Assembly: GCA_025232375.1 (NCBI GenBank)
Contig: CP060419.1
Coordinates: 2,045,001-2,109,000 of the forward strand
Source: Pseudoxanthomonas sp. NC8
Lineage (GTDB): Bacteria; Pseudomonadota; Gammaproteobacteria; Xanthomonadales; Xanthomonadaceae
Length of the DNA stretch: 64,000 bases
Direction of reading: 5' to 3'
The notes under the pieces are model-generated. The model did no database searches. It had not been told where the DNA came from and was given only the letters and a program-made list of their open reading frames with translations. Both the position numbers and the translations under genes were made by a program. Below, piece after piece: positions 29,557-39,142 of the stretch. Every line of letters starts with the position of its first letter. The first letter of the stretch is position 1.

Positions 29557-30216
29557 ATGAGCATCGCCGAAACCTGGGGCTTGGCCGAACAGCTGCTGCG
29601 CAAGTCCGGCATCCTGCCGGTGGTCACCGCCGACAGCGTCGACGAGGCGCGCAAGCTGTCCGCGGCGCTGCTCAAGGGCGGCCTGACCGCGATCGAGCTG
29701 ACCCTGCGCACGCCGGCCGCGCTCGACGCGCTGGTCGCGCTGAAGAAGGAACTGCCGGGCATTGCCGTGGGCATGGGCACCGTGCTGACCATCGAGCAGA
29801 TGCAGAAGTGCATCGAACTGGGCGCCGACTTATGGTTACGCCGGGCACCCCGCCGGAGCTGGCCGATGCGCTGGCCAAGGCGCCGATCCCGGTGGTGCCG
29901 GGCGGCGCGACGCCGACCGAATTCCTGTCGCTGATGGCGCGCGGCTTCCGCGTGTGCAAGCTGTTCCCGGCCACCGCCGTCGGCGGCCTGGCCATGCTCA
30001 AGGGCCTTAGCCGGCCCGATGGCGGACCTGAAGATCTGCCCGACCGGCGGCATCACCGAAGACACCGCGGCCGAGTTCCTGTCGCAGCCGAACGTGGTCT
30101 GCATCGGCGGCTCGTGGATGGTGCCGAAGAACTGGCTCAAGGCCGGCGAGTGGGACAAGGTCGAGGCCAGCGCGGCCAAGGCCGCGGCGATCGTCGCCGG
30201 CGTGCGCGCACGCTGA
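29557..30216 (+). CDS. eda: KDPG aldolase (two frameshifts)
   Basis: Cleaves 2-keto-3-deoxy-6-phosphogluconate to pyruvate and glyceraldehyde 3-phosphate. Contains GLTAIELTLRTPAALDALVA (catalytic Glu), PGTPPELADALAKAPIPVVP, FRVCKLFPATAVGG (Schiff-base Lys) and ICPTGGITEDTAAEFLSQPN. Breaks at 29830 (TTATGG for an expected TTCCTGG) and 30005 (CCTTAG for CCTGG). It is 198 bp from edd. TAGAAT at 29515 or so is a possible -10, so eda may have its own promoter. Confidence 0.95.
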
Positions 30217-30315
30217 AGCACACGCGTCGGCGGACGCCTCCCCGCCTCCGCGGACGAGTGGATTTTCTTCCAGCGGCGAATCCATGGGCGCAGCGTTGCG
30301 TGAAGCGCTGCCGGC

Positions 30316-31006
30316 TCACGGATTCCGGTCGAAGGACAGTTCCACCCGCTCCCGGCGCCAGTGCCAGGCCTGCAGCAGGTACCAGCCGGCCAGCAGCAGG
30401 CCCAGCTGCCATTCCAGTGCGTCGGCGAAGCGGTCCAGCCGCCCGGGATCGGCGATGGCCACGTCGCCGGCAAGCTTGGCCACGCCCAGCGCAAGCATCG
30501 CCAGGCACAACGCGGTCATCGCCCGCCGCATGCGCGGAGCCAACCGGCCGCGCCGCCACGCCAGCCGCAGGAACCACGCCTGCGCCAGGAAGCCGCCGCC
30601 GAAATAGAAGGTGATGCCGTAGCGGCGCATGAAGGCATACGCCTGGCCTTCGCTGCCGAGAAACGCGACATACACCGCCAGCGCGTGCGCGGCGAGCAGG
30701 CCGAAGGCCAGCAGCCAGGCGCCTTCCACGTCGCGCGACTGCCCGGCATGCGCAGCCATCGCCGTGCCAGCCACCAGTGCATTGCCAGCAGCAGCGCGCA
30801 CGGCAGCATCAGCAGCCGGAACAGGTGGTTGCCCAGGCCGTGCCGGGCAGCGCGGCTGATCGAGGTGCAGCCGTCCCAGTAGGGATTGCAGGCGGGAACC
30901 AGCCCGGCGCGCGTCGACAGCCACCATGCCGGGTGTGCGCGGCGACGAGCATGGCCAGCGCGATCGCCAGCGGAACCAGCCACAACCGGACGCTACTGCG
31001 TTGCAT
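30316..31006 (-). CDS. Multi-helix membrane protein, unknown function (one or two frameshifts)
   Basis: About 230 residues with six hydrophobic helices. It begins MQRSSVRLWLVPLAIALAML, then after a break NPYWDGCTSISRAARHGLGN and HLFRLLMLPCALLLAMHWWL, and after a second break near 30730 AWLLAFGLLAAHALAVYVAF, YGITFYFGGGFLAQAWFLRL and a C-terminal ALEWQLGLLLAGWYLLQAWH. The early CTSIS with R-x-x-x-N-x-x-F motif is reminiscent of FRAG1/DRAM/Sfk1-type membrane proteins, but the resemblance is weak. It stands between eda and the glycosidase, on the strand of the sugar-import genes, and may not be related to them. Confidence 0.6.
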
Positions 31007-31140
31007 TGCCGGCCTCCGCCCCTCTCCGCGCGCATTGTAGAAGTCCGTCCCGCGGACCCGCGACAGCATGGACGCCTGTCCTGCTGGCGCGTCCCGCGTG
31101 CGGCGCCGGCAAGACTCGCGCCCGCACGGACCAGGCCGCT

Positions 31141-34100
31141 TCAGGGCACCGCGATGCGCACCCTCGCACCGGGCCGGTCGATGCGCAGCTCGCCGCCCTG
31201 CCACCGGGCCTTCCTGCCGTCGATCGTCGTCGCGCCCGGTGTGCCCTCATACGGCCACGGCAGCACCAGCCCGCCAGGCGGAAGGCCTGCGTCGGCCGCC
31301 ACGTCCAGCTGCAACTCGCCGGCGACGCGACGCAAGGCGTAGCCGAGGCGGCCATGTGGCGTGTACAGGCCCTCGATCGCGATGCCCTCCCCTGCAGCCA
31401 GTCAACCGGCACGCCGGCCGCCAGCACACCAGGCTGTCGTCGCGCTCGCGTGTGTAGGCGAACATGTCCAGCGCCGAGCGCAGGAAATCCGAAGCCACCC
31501 ATGCGTGCGGCAGGTCGCCGACGAAGAACGGCGTGCGTGGCGTGCTGGAGACGACTTCCGCCCACTGGTTCCACTCGACCGGCCGGCGGTCGCGGAAGAA
31601 ATACTCGGTCGCCTCCCACGCCCGCTCGCGCCAGCCCAGGGGCGTACGAACGCGGCGACATTGCGCCATTCGTAGGGCGTGTAGTCCTTCCACTCGCGCT
31701 GCCCGTCGCGGCGCTGCACGAACTCGCGCCAGTAGCGCTCGAAGGTGCCCTCCAGCAGGTCGCGCGGCAGCCAGTCCTGCTCGCCGCCGGGTGCCAGTGC
31801 GATCGTGGTGGAGGTCGGGTCGAAGTCGCCCAGCTCCGCGGCACCGGGCAGGTAGCCGATACCGTGGCGCCGGGTCGCCGCACGCAGCGAGGCGGGTAAG
31901 GTCGGCACGGAACTCGTCGCGCGCCTTCGCCATCCGCTCCGCATCGGCACCCCTGTCCAGGGCGTGTGCGATCTCGACCGCGTCCTTGTAGCCACGCAAC
32001 GCCCAGAAGTTGTCCCAGTACGAATGCATCGGCTTGGCCGAATAGCCTTCGTGGCTGATCGACACCGGCATCATCCCGTAGAAGGCCGGATCGCGCCTGC
32101 GGTTCGCCGCGGTGCGCTCGCTGGCGCGCAGCTGCTCCATGTAGTCGAACGCGCCCGCCACATGCGGCCACATCGTTTCCAGGAAGGCGCGGTCACCGCT
32201 GTAGCGCCAGTACTCGGCGATGTTGAAGATCAGTTCGCCATGGCTGTCGTTCTCCGGTACCGGGTCACTGCCGCGGTCGTCGACGCAACACGGCACCTTG
32301 CCGTTGTCGAACTGGTGGGGCGCATACCACTCGAGGTATTCGCGCACCACCTCGGGCCGGCCCAGCCGCAGCAGGCCTTCGGAGATCATCGCCCCATCGC
32401 GGATCCAGCTGCGCGAATACGAGCGCGTGCCCGGCTGCAGCCGCGCGCCGATCCGCGAGACCAGCATGTGCGCCAGCGCGGTGTGCACCGTGTCGGAGAA
32501 CGCCCGGCCTGCGGCGGCGGCGGCGCAGCCGCACCTGGCCGAGCAGGTCCTGCCAGCGCGCCTCGGCCTGCCGCACCGAGGCCTCCAGGTCGAAACCGCC
32601 GGGATCGAAGCCGTTCACCGCGTGCGCCGGCCCGGTCAGCGGCGCCACCAGCGCGACCTCGCGCGTTTCGCCGGGCGCGAGCCGCCACCGGTACAGCAGC
32701 ATGCCCGAAGCCAGTCCGGTCGGGTCCTCGACCCGGGTCACGGCCGGCACGTCGTTGCCGGCCAGTCGCTGCACCTCGAGCCCGGCCTCGAACGGCGTGG
32801 CGAAGGCCGCATCCGGTCGCCCGGTTGCGAAAACCCGCGCCCTGCCATCCACCTCGACGACGCTGCCCGTGATGGACAGCGATGCGATCCGGCTCACCCC
32901 ACCGACCGTGTTGAGGAACTGGCTGGGCGGATTGACCTGCAACGGCCGCACCGCCAGCGCGAGGGTGTAGTCGCGCGGCGCATCGTGCGGATTGGTCAGC
33001 CGGTAGCGCGTCACCAGCCGCGAATCCTCCGGCGTGCCCTGCGCGAAGGCGAGCACGTCCAGCAGCGCCGGCGCGCGGTCGCCGGCATCGGTCGCGGTCC
33101 AGGTCACGTTCGGCAAGGGGATGCCACCGGGCCGCAGGCCCTGCCCGGTGCGCACGTCGGCCCAGCTCAGCAGCCTGCCCTGCTCGAGCACGAACGGCTC
33201 GATGCTGAAGCCGCCGCGCGCGACTTCCACCGCGCCGTCCTCGCCGACCAGTCCCTGTTCGCCTCCGCCATCGATGCCGACGATGGTCCAGTACGGCTGC
33301 TCGCCGCTGAACCCGCGTGGCAGCCAGCCACGCGGCAGGTCGGCCGCCACCGCTTTCATGAATTCGTTGGGATGCGCGGAAAACGACAGCGGCTGCACCT
33401 CGGCTTCGGCCAGCGCGTAGCTGCCGCCGTCGAAATCCAGCGCGATGCGCCGGGCTTCCGCTTCCGGCAATGCGATCCAGTCGGTGTCGCCGCGGCCTGG
33501 TCGACGCGCCGCACTTCCTTCCAGCGTCCGTCGCCCGCCTGCTCCAGCGAAATCGCGTAACGCGCAGGCCGCTTGCCGGTCCCGGACCAGTGCAGGCGCA
33601 GACCACCGAATTCGCGCACCTACCCTAGGTCGAGCACAAGTTTCTGCCTGCCGCGTGCCCTGTAAGGCGGTGGCCAAGTCGCCATCGATCGCCAGCGCCG
33701 CGGCTTCCGGCGCTGCGGTGGCCTGCGCCGACACCGCCGAGGGTGGCGTCGCCGGATCGGCCGGCAACGGCTCGAATGTCAGCGCGTCGAAGCACACCGA
33801 ACCGGCACCGCCGGCGTTGTTGTAGATCGTGAACTCCAGCTTCGCGCTGCGGCGCAGGACCTTGTCCGGATCCGGCCCCCATGCCTTGGAGATGTGCCGC
33901 TGGCGGTACCGCACCGGCGTCCAGTCGACGGGAAAGTCGAAACGGGGCCGGTTGACCCACCACACGTTGTCGCCGCTGGCATCGAGCAGCTTGAACTGCA
34001 GGTCGTTGGCGGGTGAATCGCCGCGCAGCTGGAAGGCGAAGCGGTAGTTCTCCGGGAATTCCAGCGGCAGGTCACGCTGGATTCCGGCGTAGCCGGACAC

Positions 34101-34334
34101 GCCGTTGAAGTCGTACTCCAGGCACAGCGCCCTGCCCCCGGCGCCATCGACCTGGCGAAGCGCGCCACTGACCTGGTTGGAGGTGACCACCCGCCGGGGT
34201 GCCGGATCCTCGAACGCATCGAGCACCCGGGCCTGCGCCTGCGCCGCGCCCGCACCGGCCCACAACCCGGCCACCAGGACCACCCGGCCCACGTGCGCCA
34301 CGCGATCCGTACCCGCGGACAACCCGATCACCAT
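31141..34334 (-). CDS. Large secreted six-hairpin glycosidase with N-terminal binding domains (several frameshifts)
   Basis: About 1,060 residues. The signal peptide is VVLVAGLWAGAGAAQAQA. First comes a jelly-roll region (VLDAFEDPAPRRVVTSNQVS, RFAFQLRGDSPANDLQFKLL, KLEFTIYNNAGGAGSVCFDA), then a discoidin-like (F5/8 type C) repeat around ATALQGTRQAETC, then a beta-sandwich and a catalytic (alpha/alpha)6 barrel: SYSRSWIRDGAMISEGLLRL, APHQFDNGKVPCCVDDRGSD, ENDSHGELIFNIAEYWRYSG, YSAKPMHSYWDNFWALRGYK. The W-x-RDGAM and D-SHGE motifs resemble clan GH-G/GH-L enzymes (trehalase, glucoamylase-like). I cannot assign a GH family. Breaks lie near 32515, 33500, 33640, 31640, 31890 and 31400. Last gene of the transport operon; it probably trims oligosaccharides to glucose. 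Confidence 0.75.
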
Positions 34335-34344
34335 CGACAGCTCC

Positions 34345-35182
34345 TCACCCCTTCACGCTTCCCAGCAGCAGGCCCTGGATGTAGTAGCGCTGCAGCAGCA
34401 GGAACAGCAGCAGCACCGGCACCACCGTCACCACCGCGCCGGCCATCATCAGTTCCACGTCCATGATGTGTTCGCGCGACAGCGACGCCAGCGCCACCGG
34501 CAGCGTGTAGTGCTCCCTGGTCGGTGAGCACGATCAGCGGCCACATGAAATCGTTCCAGGCGGCCATGAAGGTGAAGATCGCCAGCGTCACCAGCACCGG
34601 CTTGAGCATCGGCAGCACGATGGAGAAGAAGATCCGCCACTCCCCCGCCCCGTCGATCCGCGCCGCTTCCATCAGCTCGTCGGGGATGGAGCGTGCGTAC
34701 TGGCGCACCAGGAAGATGCCGAACACGCCGGCCAGCGCCGGCACGACGACACCGCCGTAGGTGTTCACCAGCCCCAGCTGCTTCATCAGCAGGAACAGCG
34801 GCAGCATCGCCACCTGCGCCGGGATCACCAGCGCGGCCAGCAGCAGCTGGAAGACCCGCTCGCGACCAGGGAAGCGCAGCTTGGCGAAGGCATAACCTGT
34901 AAGGGTGTTGAACAGCAGCGAGCCTGGGGTGATCGCGGCCGAGACCAGCACGCTGTTGGCGAAGTTCCGCGCCATGCCGGTGCGGGCGAACATCTCGTGG
35001 TAGTTGGCCAGCGTCGCCGACGAGGGCAATAGCGGCGGCGGGAAGCGGCTGGCCTCGCCGACCTGCATGAACGACACCGCCACCATCCACAGCAGCGGCG
35101 TAAGGCTGACCACGGCCAGCACCAGCAGCGCGCCGTTGACCAGCAGCGCATGCCAGCGCGACTGCCCGACTTCCGCGCTCAT
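34345..35182 (-). CDS. Sugar ABC transporter permease, MalG type (one frameshift)
   Basis: Six-helix inner-membrane permease of the CUT1 family. ALLVNGALLVLAVVSLTPLL, VSFMQVGEASRFPPPLLPSS, the EAA loop IPDELMEAARIDGAGEWRIF with FSIVLPMLKPVLVTLAIFTF, and C-terminal MMAGAVVTVVPVLLLFLLLQ with RYYIQGLLLGSVKG are all typical of MalG. The break near 34515 is CCCTGG for CCTGG. The ATG overlaps the malF-like stop by four bases. Confidence 0.9.
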
Positions 35183-36054
35183 ACAAGCTCCTTGCGCCGG
35201 CCCAGCCTCAGCATCAGCGTGGTCACGCCGAGGATGATCAGGAACAGCAGGAACGCCACCGCCGAGGCGCGCCCCAAGTTCCACCACTTGAAGCCTTCCT
35301 CGAACATGAAGTACAGCACGCTGACCGTGCTCTGCAGCGGGTCGCCACGGGTCATCACGTAGGGCTCGGCGAACAGCTGGAAGTAGCCGGACACGGTGAT
35401 TACGCCGACTACCAGCAGCACCGGCCCCAGCTGCGGCAGGGTGATGTACAGGAACTGCTTCCAGCGCGAGGCGCCGTCGATGCGCGCGGCCTCGTACAGG
35501 TCCTGCGGGATGCCCTGCAGGCCGGCCAGCAGGATCACCATGTTGTAGCCGAAGTTCTTCCAGACCGCGAACAGGATGATGGTCGGCATCGCCCAGCGCG
35601 GGTCGCCCAGCCAGTCCACCGGCGCGATGCCGACATGTCCCAGCGCCCAGTTCACCAGGCCGTAGCTGGTGTGGAACAGGTAGCGCCATATCACCGCCAC
35701 CGCCACCAGCGTGGTCACCACCGGCGCGAACAGCGCGGTGGAACAGGGCCTTGAACCGGGCCACCGGTGCGTTGAGCAACAACGCCGCGCCCAGCGACAC
35801 GGCAATCGACAGCGGCACGCCGACCGCCACGAAGTAGGTCGTGTTGCCCAGCGCCTTCCAGAACATCGGCGTGCGCAGCAGCTCCAGTAGTTGTCCAGGC
35901 CGACGAAGCGCAGGTTGGAGCGATCGGCCAGCGCGTACAGGTCGAAGTCGGTCAGGCTCAGGGCCAGCGCCGCCAGCACCGGCAGGCCGAAGAACACGCC
36001 GATCACCACCAGCGCCGGCCCGGCGAAGATCCAGCCGGCAAGCGAACGGTTCAT
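35179..36054 (-). CDS. Sugar ABC transporter permease, MalF type (compensating frameshifts)
   Basis: MNRSLAGWIFAGPALVVIGV with FFGLPVLAALALSLTDFDLY, EAA loop IPQDLYEAARIDGASRWKQF followed by LYITLPQLGPVLLVVGVITV, and a typical ending NLGRASAVAFLLFLIILGVT. Residues about 55-108 are read in a wrong frame between two breaks (about 35890 and 35745), the first where CTGGAC is disturbed. Another frame gives LLRTPMFWKALGNTTYFVAV there, the expected second helix. It pairs with the MalG-type permease. Confidence 0.9.
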   Translation of the reverse strand: MNRSLAGWIFAGPALVVIGVFFGLPVLAALALSLTDFDLYALADRSNLRFVGLDNYWSCCARRCSGRRWATRPTSWRSACRCRLPCRWARRCCSTHRWPGSRPCSTALFAPVVTTLVAVAVIWRYLFHTSYGLVNWALGHVGIAPVDWLGDPRWAMPTIILFAVWKNFGYNMVILLAGLQGIPQDLYEAARIDGASRWKQFLYITLPQLGPVLLVVGVITVSGYFQLFAEPYVMTRGDPLQSTVSVLYFMFEEGFKWWNLGRASAVAFLLFLIILGVTTLMLRLGRRKELV

Positions 36055-37379
36055 GGCGCCACCTCGCGGGCGGCACCGGGGCCGGCGGCGGCGCTATCGC
36101 GCGCACGCATCCAGCGACGCTTCTCCAGGATCGCATCGACGCGCTGGTCGAGCTCGCGCAGCGCCTGCTCCTGCGGCTGGCCGCCGCGGACCACGCGCTC
36201 GCCGGTGATACGGATCTCCTGCGCGATCCGCTCCCACCTCCGGGACCTGGGCACCGGCCTGATCCGCTCCATCTGGTCGCGGAACGCCACCGACAGCGCG
36301 TCACCGGCCAGCTGCGGATCGCTCCAGCTGCTGCGTCGCGGCGGCAGGTTGCCGATCATCGCGTGGAAGCGCACCTGCACGTCCGGGCGTGAGAGGAACT
36401 CGACCAGTTTCCATGCCTGACGCTGCCGTGGCGAACCCCGGAACATGATAAGGCTCGCGCCGCCGGCGATACCGGCGCCGGGCCCTTCCGGACCGGGTAG
36501 CGGCATCGTGCCCCACTGTCCGGCCAGTGCGGCCGGCTCGCGCTTGCGGAATTCGCGGATGTTCCACGGGCCGGACAGGTAGTAGGCGTAGAAGCCGTTG
36601 AAGAACTCGTCCCAGACGTTCGATATCTCGGTTTCCGACCGTCGCGGCGCCCACCCCCGCGCGAACATGTTGGCGTAGAAGGCCATCGCGCGCCGGAAGC
36701 CGGGGCTCTGGAAATTGCCGCGGGTGTCGTGGTCGCGCAGCAGGCTGTCGTCCTGCTGCAGGCCGAACGACACCAGCTGCTCGAACTCGTTGAGCGGCAT
36801 CAGGATCGCGTAGCGATCCGGCCCCACGCGGGCCTTCACCGCCGCCATCGCCTGTTCCCACTCGGCCCAGGTCCGCGGCGGATGCTCGACCCCGGCCTCG
36901 CGCAGGATGTCCTTGCGGTAGAACAGCAGGCGGGTATCCACGTACCAGGGAACGCCGACCAGCTTTCCGTCGATCACGCTGGTTTCCCAGACACCGGGAA
37001 AGTAGTCCTCCGGCGCGACCACCGCCGATGCCTCGACCATCGGCTGCAACGGCTCCAGCACGCCCAGCGCGGCGAACTCCGGCAATAAGGTGTTGCCCAG
37101 CTGGCAGAGGTCGGGCAGCGCGTCGGCGGCATAGGCGGTGAGCAGCTTCTCGTGCGCGGCCGTGCCGGGGATCTGCTGCACCTCGACCCGGATGCCCGGG
37201 TTCTCGCGTTCGAACTGCGCGACCAGTTCGGTCACGACTTCGGCCTCGCGGCCGATCGCCCAGAAGCGGACCGGTTCGGCCGCCTGTTCGCGGCAGCCGG
37301 CGGCCAGCCCGGCCAGCAGCAGGACAGCGACGCGGCGGCCGGTAAGGTGCAGGCCCCTGCTGCGGGACGCCGGCCTCAT
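36051..37379 (-). CDS. Sugar-binding lipoprotein of an ABC importer (MalE/UgpB type)
   Basis: Intact, 442 residues. Signal VAVLLLAGLAAGC with lipobox (Cys 29) tethers it to the membrane. The family-1 binding protein fold is seen in VRFWAIGREAEVVTELVAQF, YAADALPDLCQLGNTLLPEF, VGVPWYVDTRLLFYRKDILR and GAGIAGGASLIMFRGSPRQR. Aromatic residues in PWYVDTRLLFY, FFNGFYAYYLSGPWNI suit an oligosaccharide ligand. It overlaps the glycosidase gene upstream (ATGA) and the malF-like gene downstream, so hydrolase and importer are translationally coupled. Confidence 0.9.
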   Translation of the reverse strand: MRPASRSRGLHLTGRRVAVLLLAGLAAGCREQAAEPVRFWAIGREAEVVTELVAQFERENPGIRVEVQQIPGTAAHEKLLTAYAADALPDLCQLGNTLLPEFAALGVLEPLQPMVEASAVVAPEDYFPGVWETSVIDGKLVGVPWYVDTRLLFYRKDILREAGVEHPPRTWAEWEQAMAAVKARVGPDRYAILMPLNEFEQLVSFGLQQDDSLLRDHDTRGNFQSPGFRRAMAFYANMFARGWAPRRSETEISNVWDEFFNGFYAYYLSGPWNIREFRKREPAALAGQWGTMPLPGPEGPGAGIAGGASLIMFRGSPRQRQAWKLVEFLSRPDVQVRFHAMIGNLPPRRSSWSDPQLAGDALSVAFRDQMERIRPVPRSRRWERIAQEIRITGERVVRGGQPQEQALRELDQRVDAILEKRRWMRARDSAAAGPGAAREVAP

Positions 37380-39022
37380 TGCGGCGGCGGTTGCGCGCGG
37401 TTGTTGGGCTGCGCCGCCTTCTCCTGCGCCTCTGCCGCGGCCGCGCGCGATTCGGCCATGCCAAGTGCGCGTGCGGCGGCCGCACCCGGGTCGGCCTGCA
37501 CGAACTCGGTGGCCTCGTCCTCCGGCGCGAGCCAGCCGCCGCGGAAGCCTGCCCGCTCCAGTCCCTTGCGGATGTACGGGCTCTTCTTCATCACCGACCA
37601 GACGAACTCGTTGCGATAGTTGGAGATCATCGCAAGTATCGGCCCCTGGTCGATGCTGATGTAGTCGCTGGCCACCCAGCCCCCGCCCGGCACCAGCCGT
37701 CCGGTCTTGAGCGGGATGTCGAAGTCGAAGCTCGGGTTGACGAGTCCAGGAAGCCGTAGCTGGAGTACAGGTAGTCGCCGTAGCGGCGGTGCATCTCCTC
37801 GGTGGCCGGGATCACCACTTCCGGCGCGAACACGATCGAGGAGATCGCCGCGGTCGGGGCGAGCGTGCCGTCGTCGAAGTTCTCGCGCAAGCCGGCGCCA
37901 CGCGACGAGTAGTGGCGGAACTCGCGCTCCTCCTCGCGGTAGATCTGGCGGGTGTTCTGCGGGCCGTCGCTGGCAGTCAGGCCCCACACGTTCTCGCCAT
38001 AGTCCTTCCACTTCCTCGGGTTGGCGATGGCGTACTCGCGGTGGGCCAGCGTGGCGCGGCGGCTGTTGAGGAAGTAGTCGATCCCGCGCTCGCGCATGTA
38101 CTGGTCCTGGATGTCGCGGAAGTCGATCCAGACATGGCTGTACTGGTGGCCGAACAGCGGGCCGAAGCTCAGGTACTCCTGCCCGTAGTACACGCCCCAG
38201 TCGTTGTTGTACGTGCGTGTCCACACCGTCCACGCGTCCTCGCTGACCGGATGGGTCGGCGAACCCAGCGCCAGCACGTACAGCAGCATGGCCTCGTTGT
38301 AGCCCATCCAGTCGTGGACGATGAAGCCGCTCTCGGGGAACCAGCCCATCGAGACCAGCGGCTCGCGCTGCTGCAGCCAGGTCCAGTCGACCTTGCGGTA
38401 CAGCTGGTCGGCCAGCCGGCGGATCTCCGCCTCGCGCGGGTCGTCGCCGTCGTAGTAGGCCTGGGCGAACAGCGCGCCCATCATCAGCAGCGCGGTGTCC
38501 ACGCTCGACAGCTCGACCCAGCTGTCGTAGCGCTGGCCCTTCTGCATGTCCAGGAAGTGGTAGTAGAAGCCCTTGTAGCCGCCCTTGCCGGTGCGTTGCG
38601 GCCCCTGCGGGATGTCGCGCAGGAAGCGCAGCGTGACCAGGTGCGGTCAACCGCTGGGTACGGCTGACCCAGCCGTTCTCGATGCCGATCGGATAGGCCG
38701 TCAGCGCATAGCCAATGGAGGCGATGCTGGAGAACGGTCGCGACGGATAGCGGTCCGGGGTCAACCCGTTCTGCTCGTTGGTCGTGTCCCAGAAGAACTG
38801 GAAGGTGCGCTTCTCGATGTCGCGGAACAGCGGCGGCAGCTCGGGCCGCGGCGGACGTTCCGGCAGCACCGGTTCGATCAGGATCACGTCGGGCTTCGGC
38901 GGTGCCGGTTGCGCCGGCGGCGGTGGCGGTTCACGACCGCATGCGGCCACCAGCCAGACCGCCGCGGCCATGGTCGCCGCGATTCTCAGTTGCCGCCAAC
39001 TCACCGGAAGTCCCCTGCGCAT
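37376..39022 (-). CDS. GH144-like (glycoamylase-domain) lipoprotein, probable beta-1,2-glucanase (two frameshifts)
   Basis: Lipoprotein signal IAATMAAAVWLVAACG, a proline-rich linker, and the glycoamylase domain: LFRDIEKRTFQFFWDTTNEQ with NGLTPDRYP, SIASIGYALTAYPIGIENGW, GFYYHFLDMQKGQRYDSWVE with LSSVDTALLMMGALFAQAYY, EPLVSMGWFPESGFIVHDWM, FGPLFGHQYSHVWIDFRDIQ and YGFLDSFNPSFDFD. This domain defines the GH144 endo-beta-1,2-glucanases characterised in Bacteroidetes, though many homologues are annotated only as glucoamylase-like. DTALL, the His-x-x-Ser in GHQYSHVW and the E in the surrounding region line the pocket in that family. Breaks near 38645 and 37745. First gene of the importer operon. 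Confidence 0.78.
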   Translation of the reverse strand: MRRGLPVSWRQLRIAATMAAAVWLVAACGREPPPPPAQPAPPKPDVILIEPVLPERPPRPELPPLFRDIEKRTFQFFWDTTNEQNGLTPDRYPSRPFSSIASIGYALTAYPIGIENGWVSRTQRLTAPGHAALPARHPAGAATHRQGRLQGLLLPLPGHAEGPALRQLGRAVERGHRAADDGRAVRPGLLRRRRPARGGDPPAGRPAVPQGRLDLAAAARAAGLDGLVPRERLHRPRLDGLQRGHAAVRAGAGFADPSGQRGRVDGVDTHVQQRLGRVLRAGVPELRPAVRPPVQPCLDRLPRHPGPVHARARDRLLPQQPPRHAGPPRVRHRQPEEVEGLWRERVGPDCQRRPAEHPPDLPRGGARVPPLLVAWRRLARELRRRHARPDRGDLLDRVRAGSGDPGHRGDAPPLRRLPVLQLRLPGLVNPSFDFDIPLKTGRLVPGGGWVASDYISIDQGPILAMISNYRNEFVWSVMKKSPYIRKGLERAGFRGGWLAPEDEATEFVQADPGAAAARALGMAESRAAAAEAQEKAAQPNNRAQPPPQ

Positions 39023-39142
39023 TGCTGCCCTTTGCCTATTATCCGACACCCGGCCCCGCCCTGCGCTCCGCGGCGCATGGGCGGGACCGGCCACGACGGC
39101 CAGCCCGGAGGGAGAGGAGTCCGGGCGGCCGCCGTCGCCACC

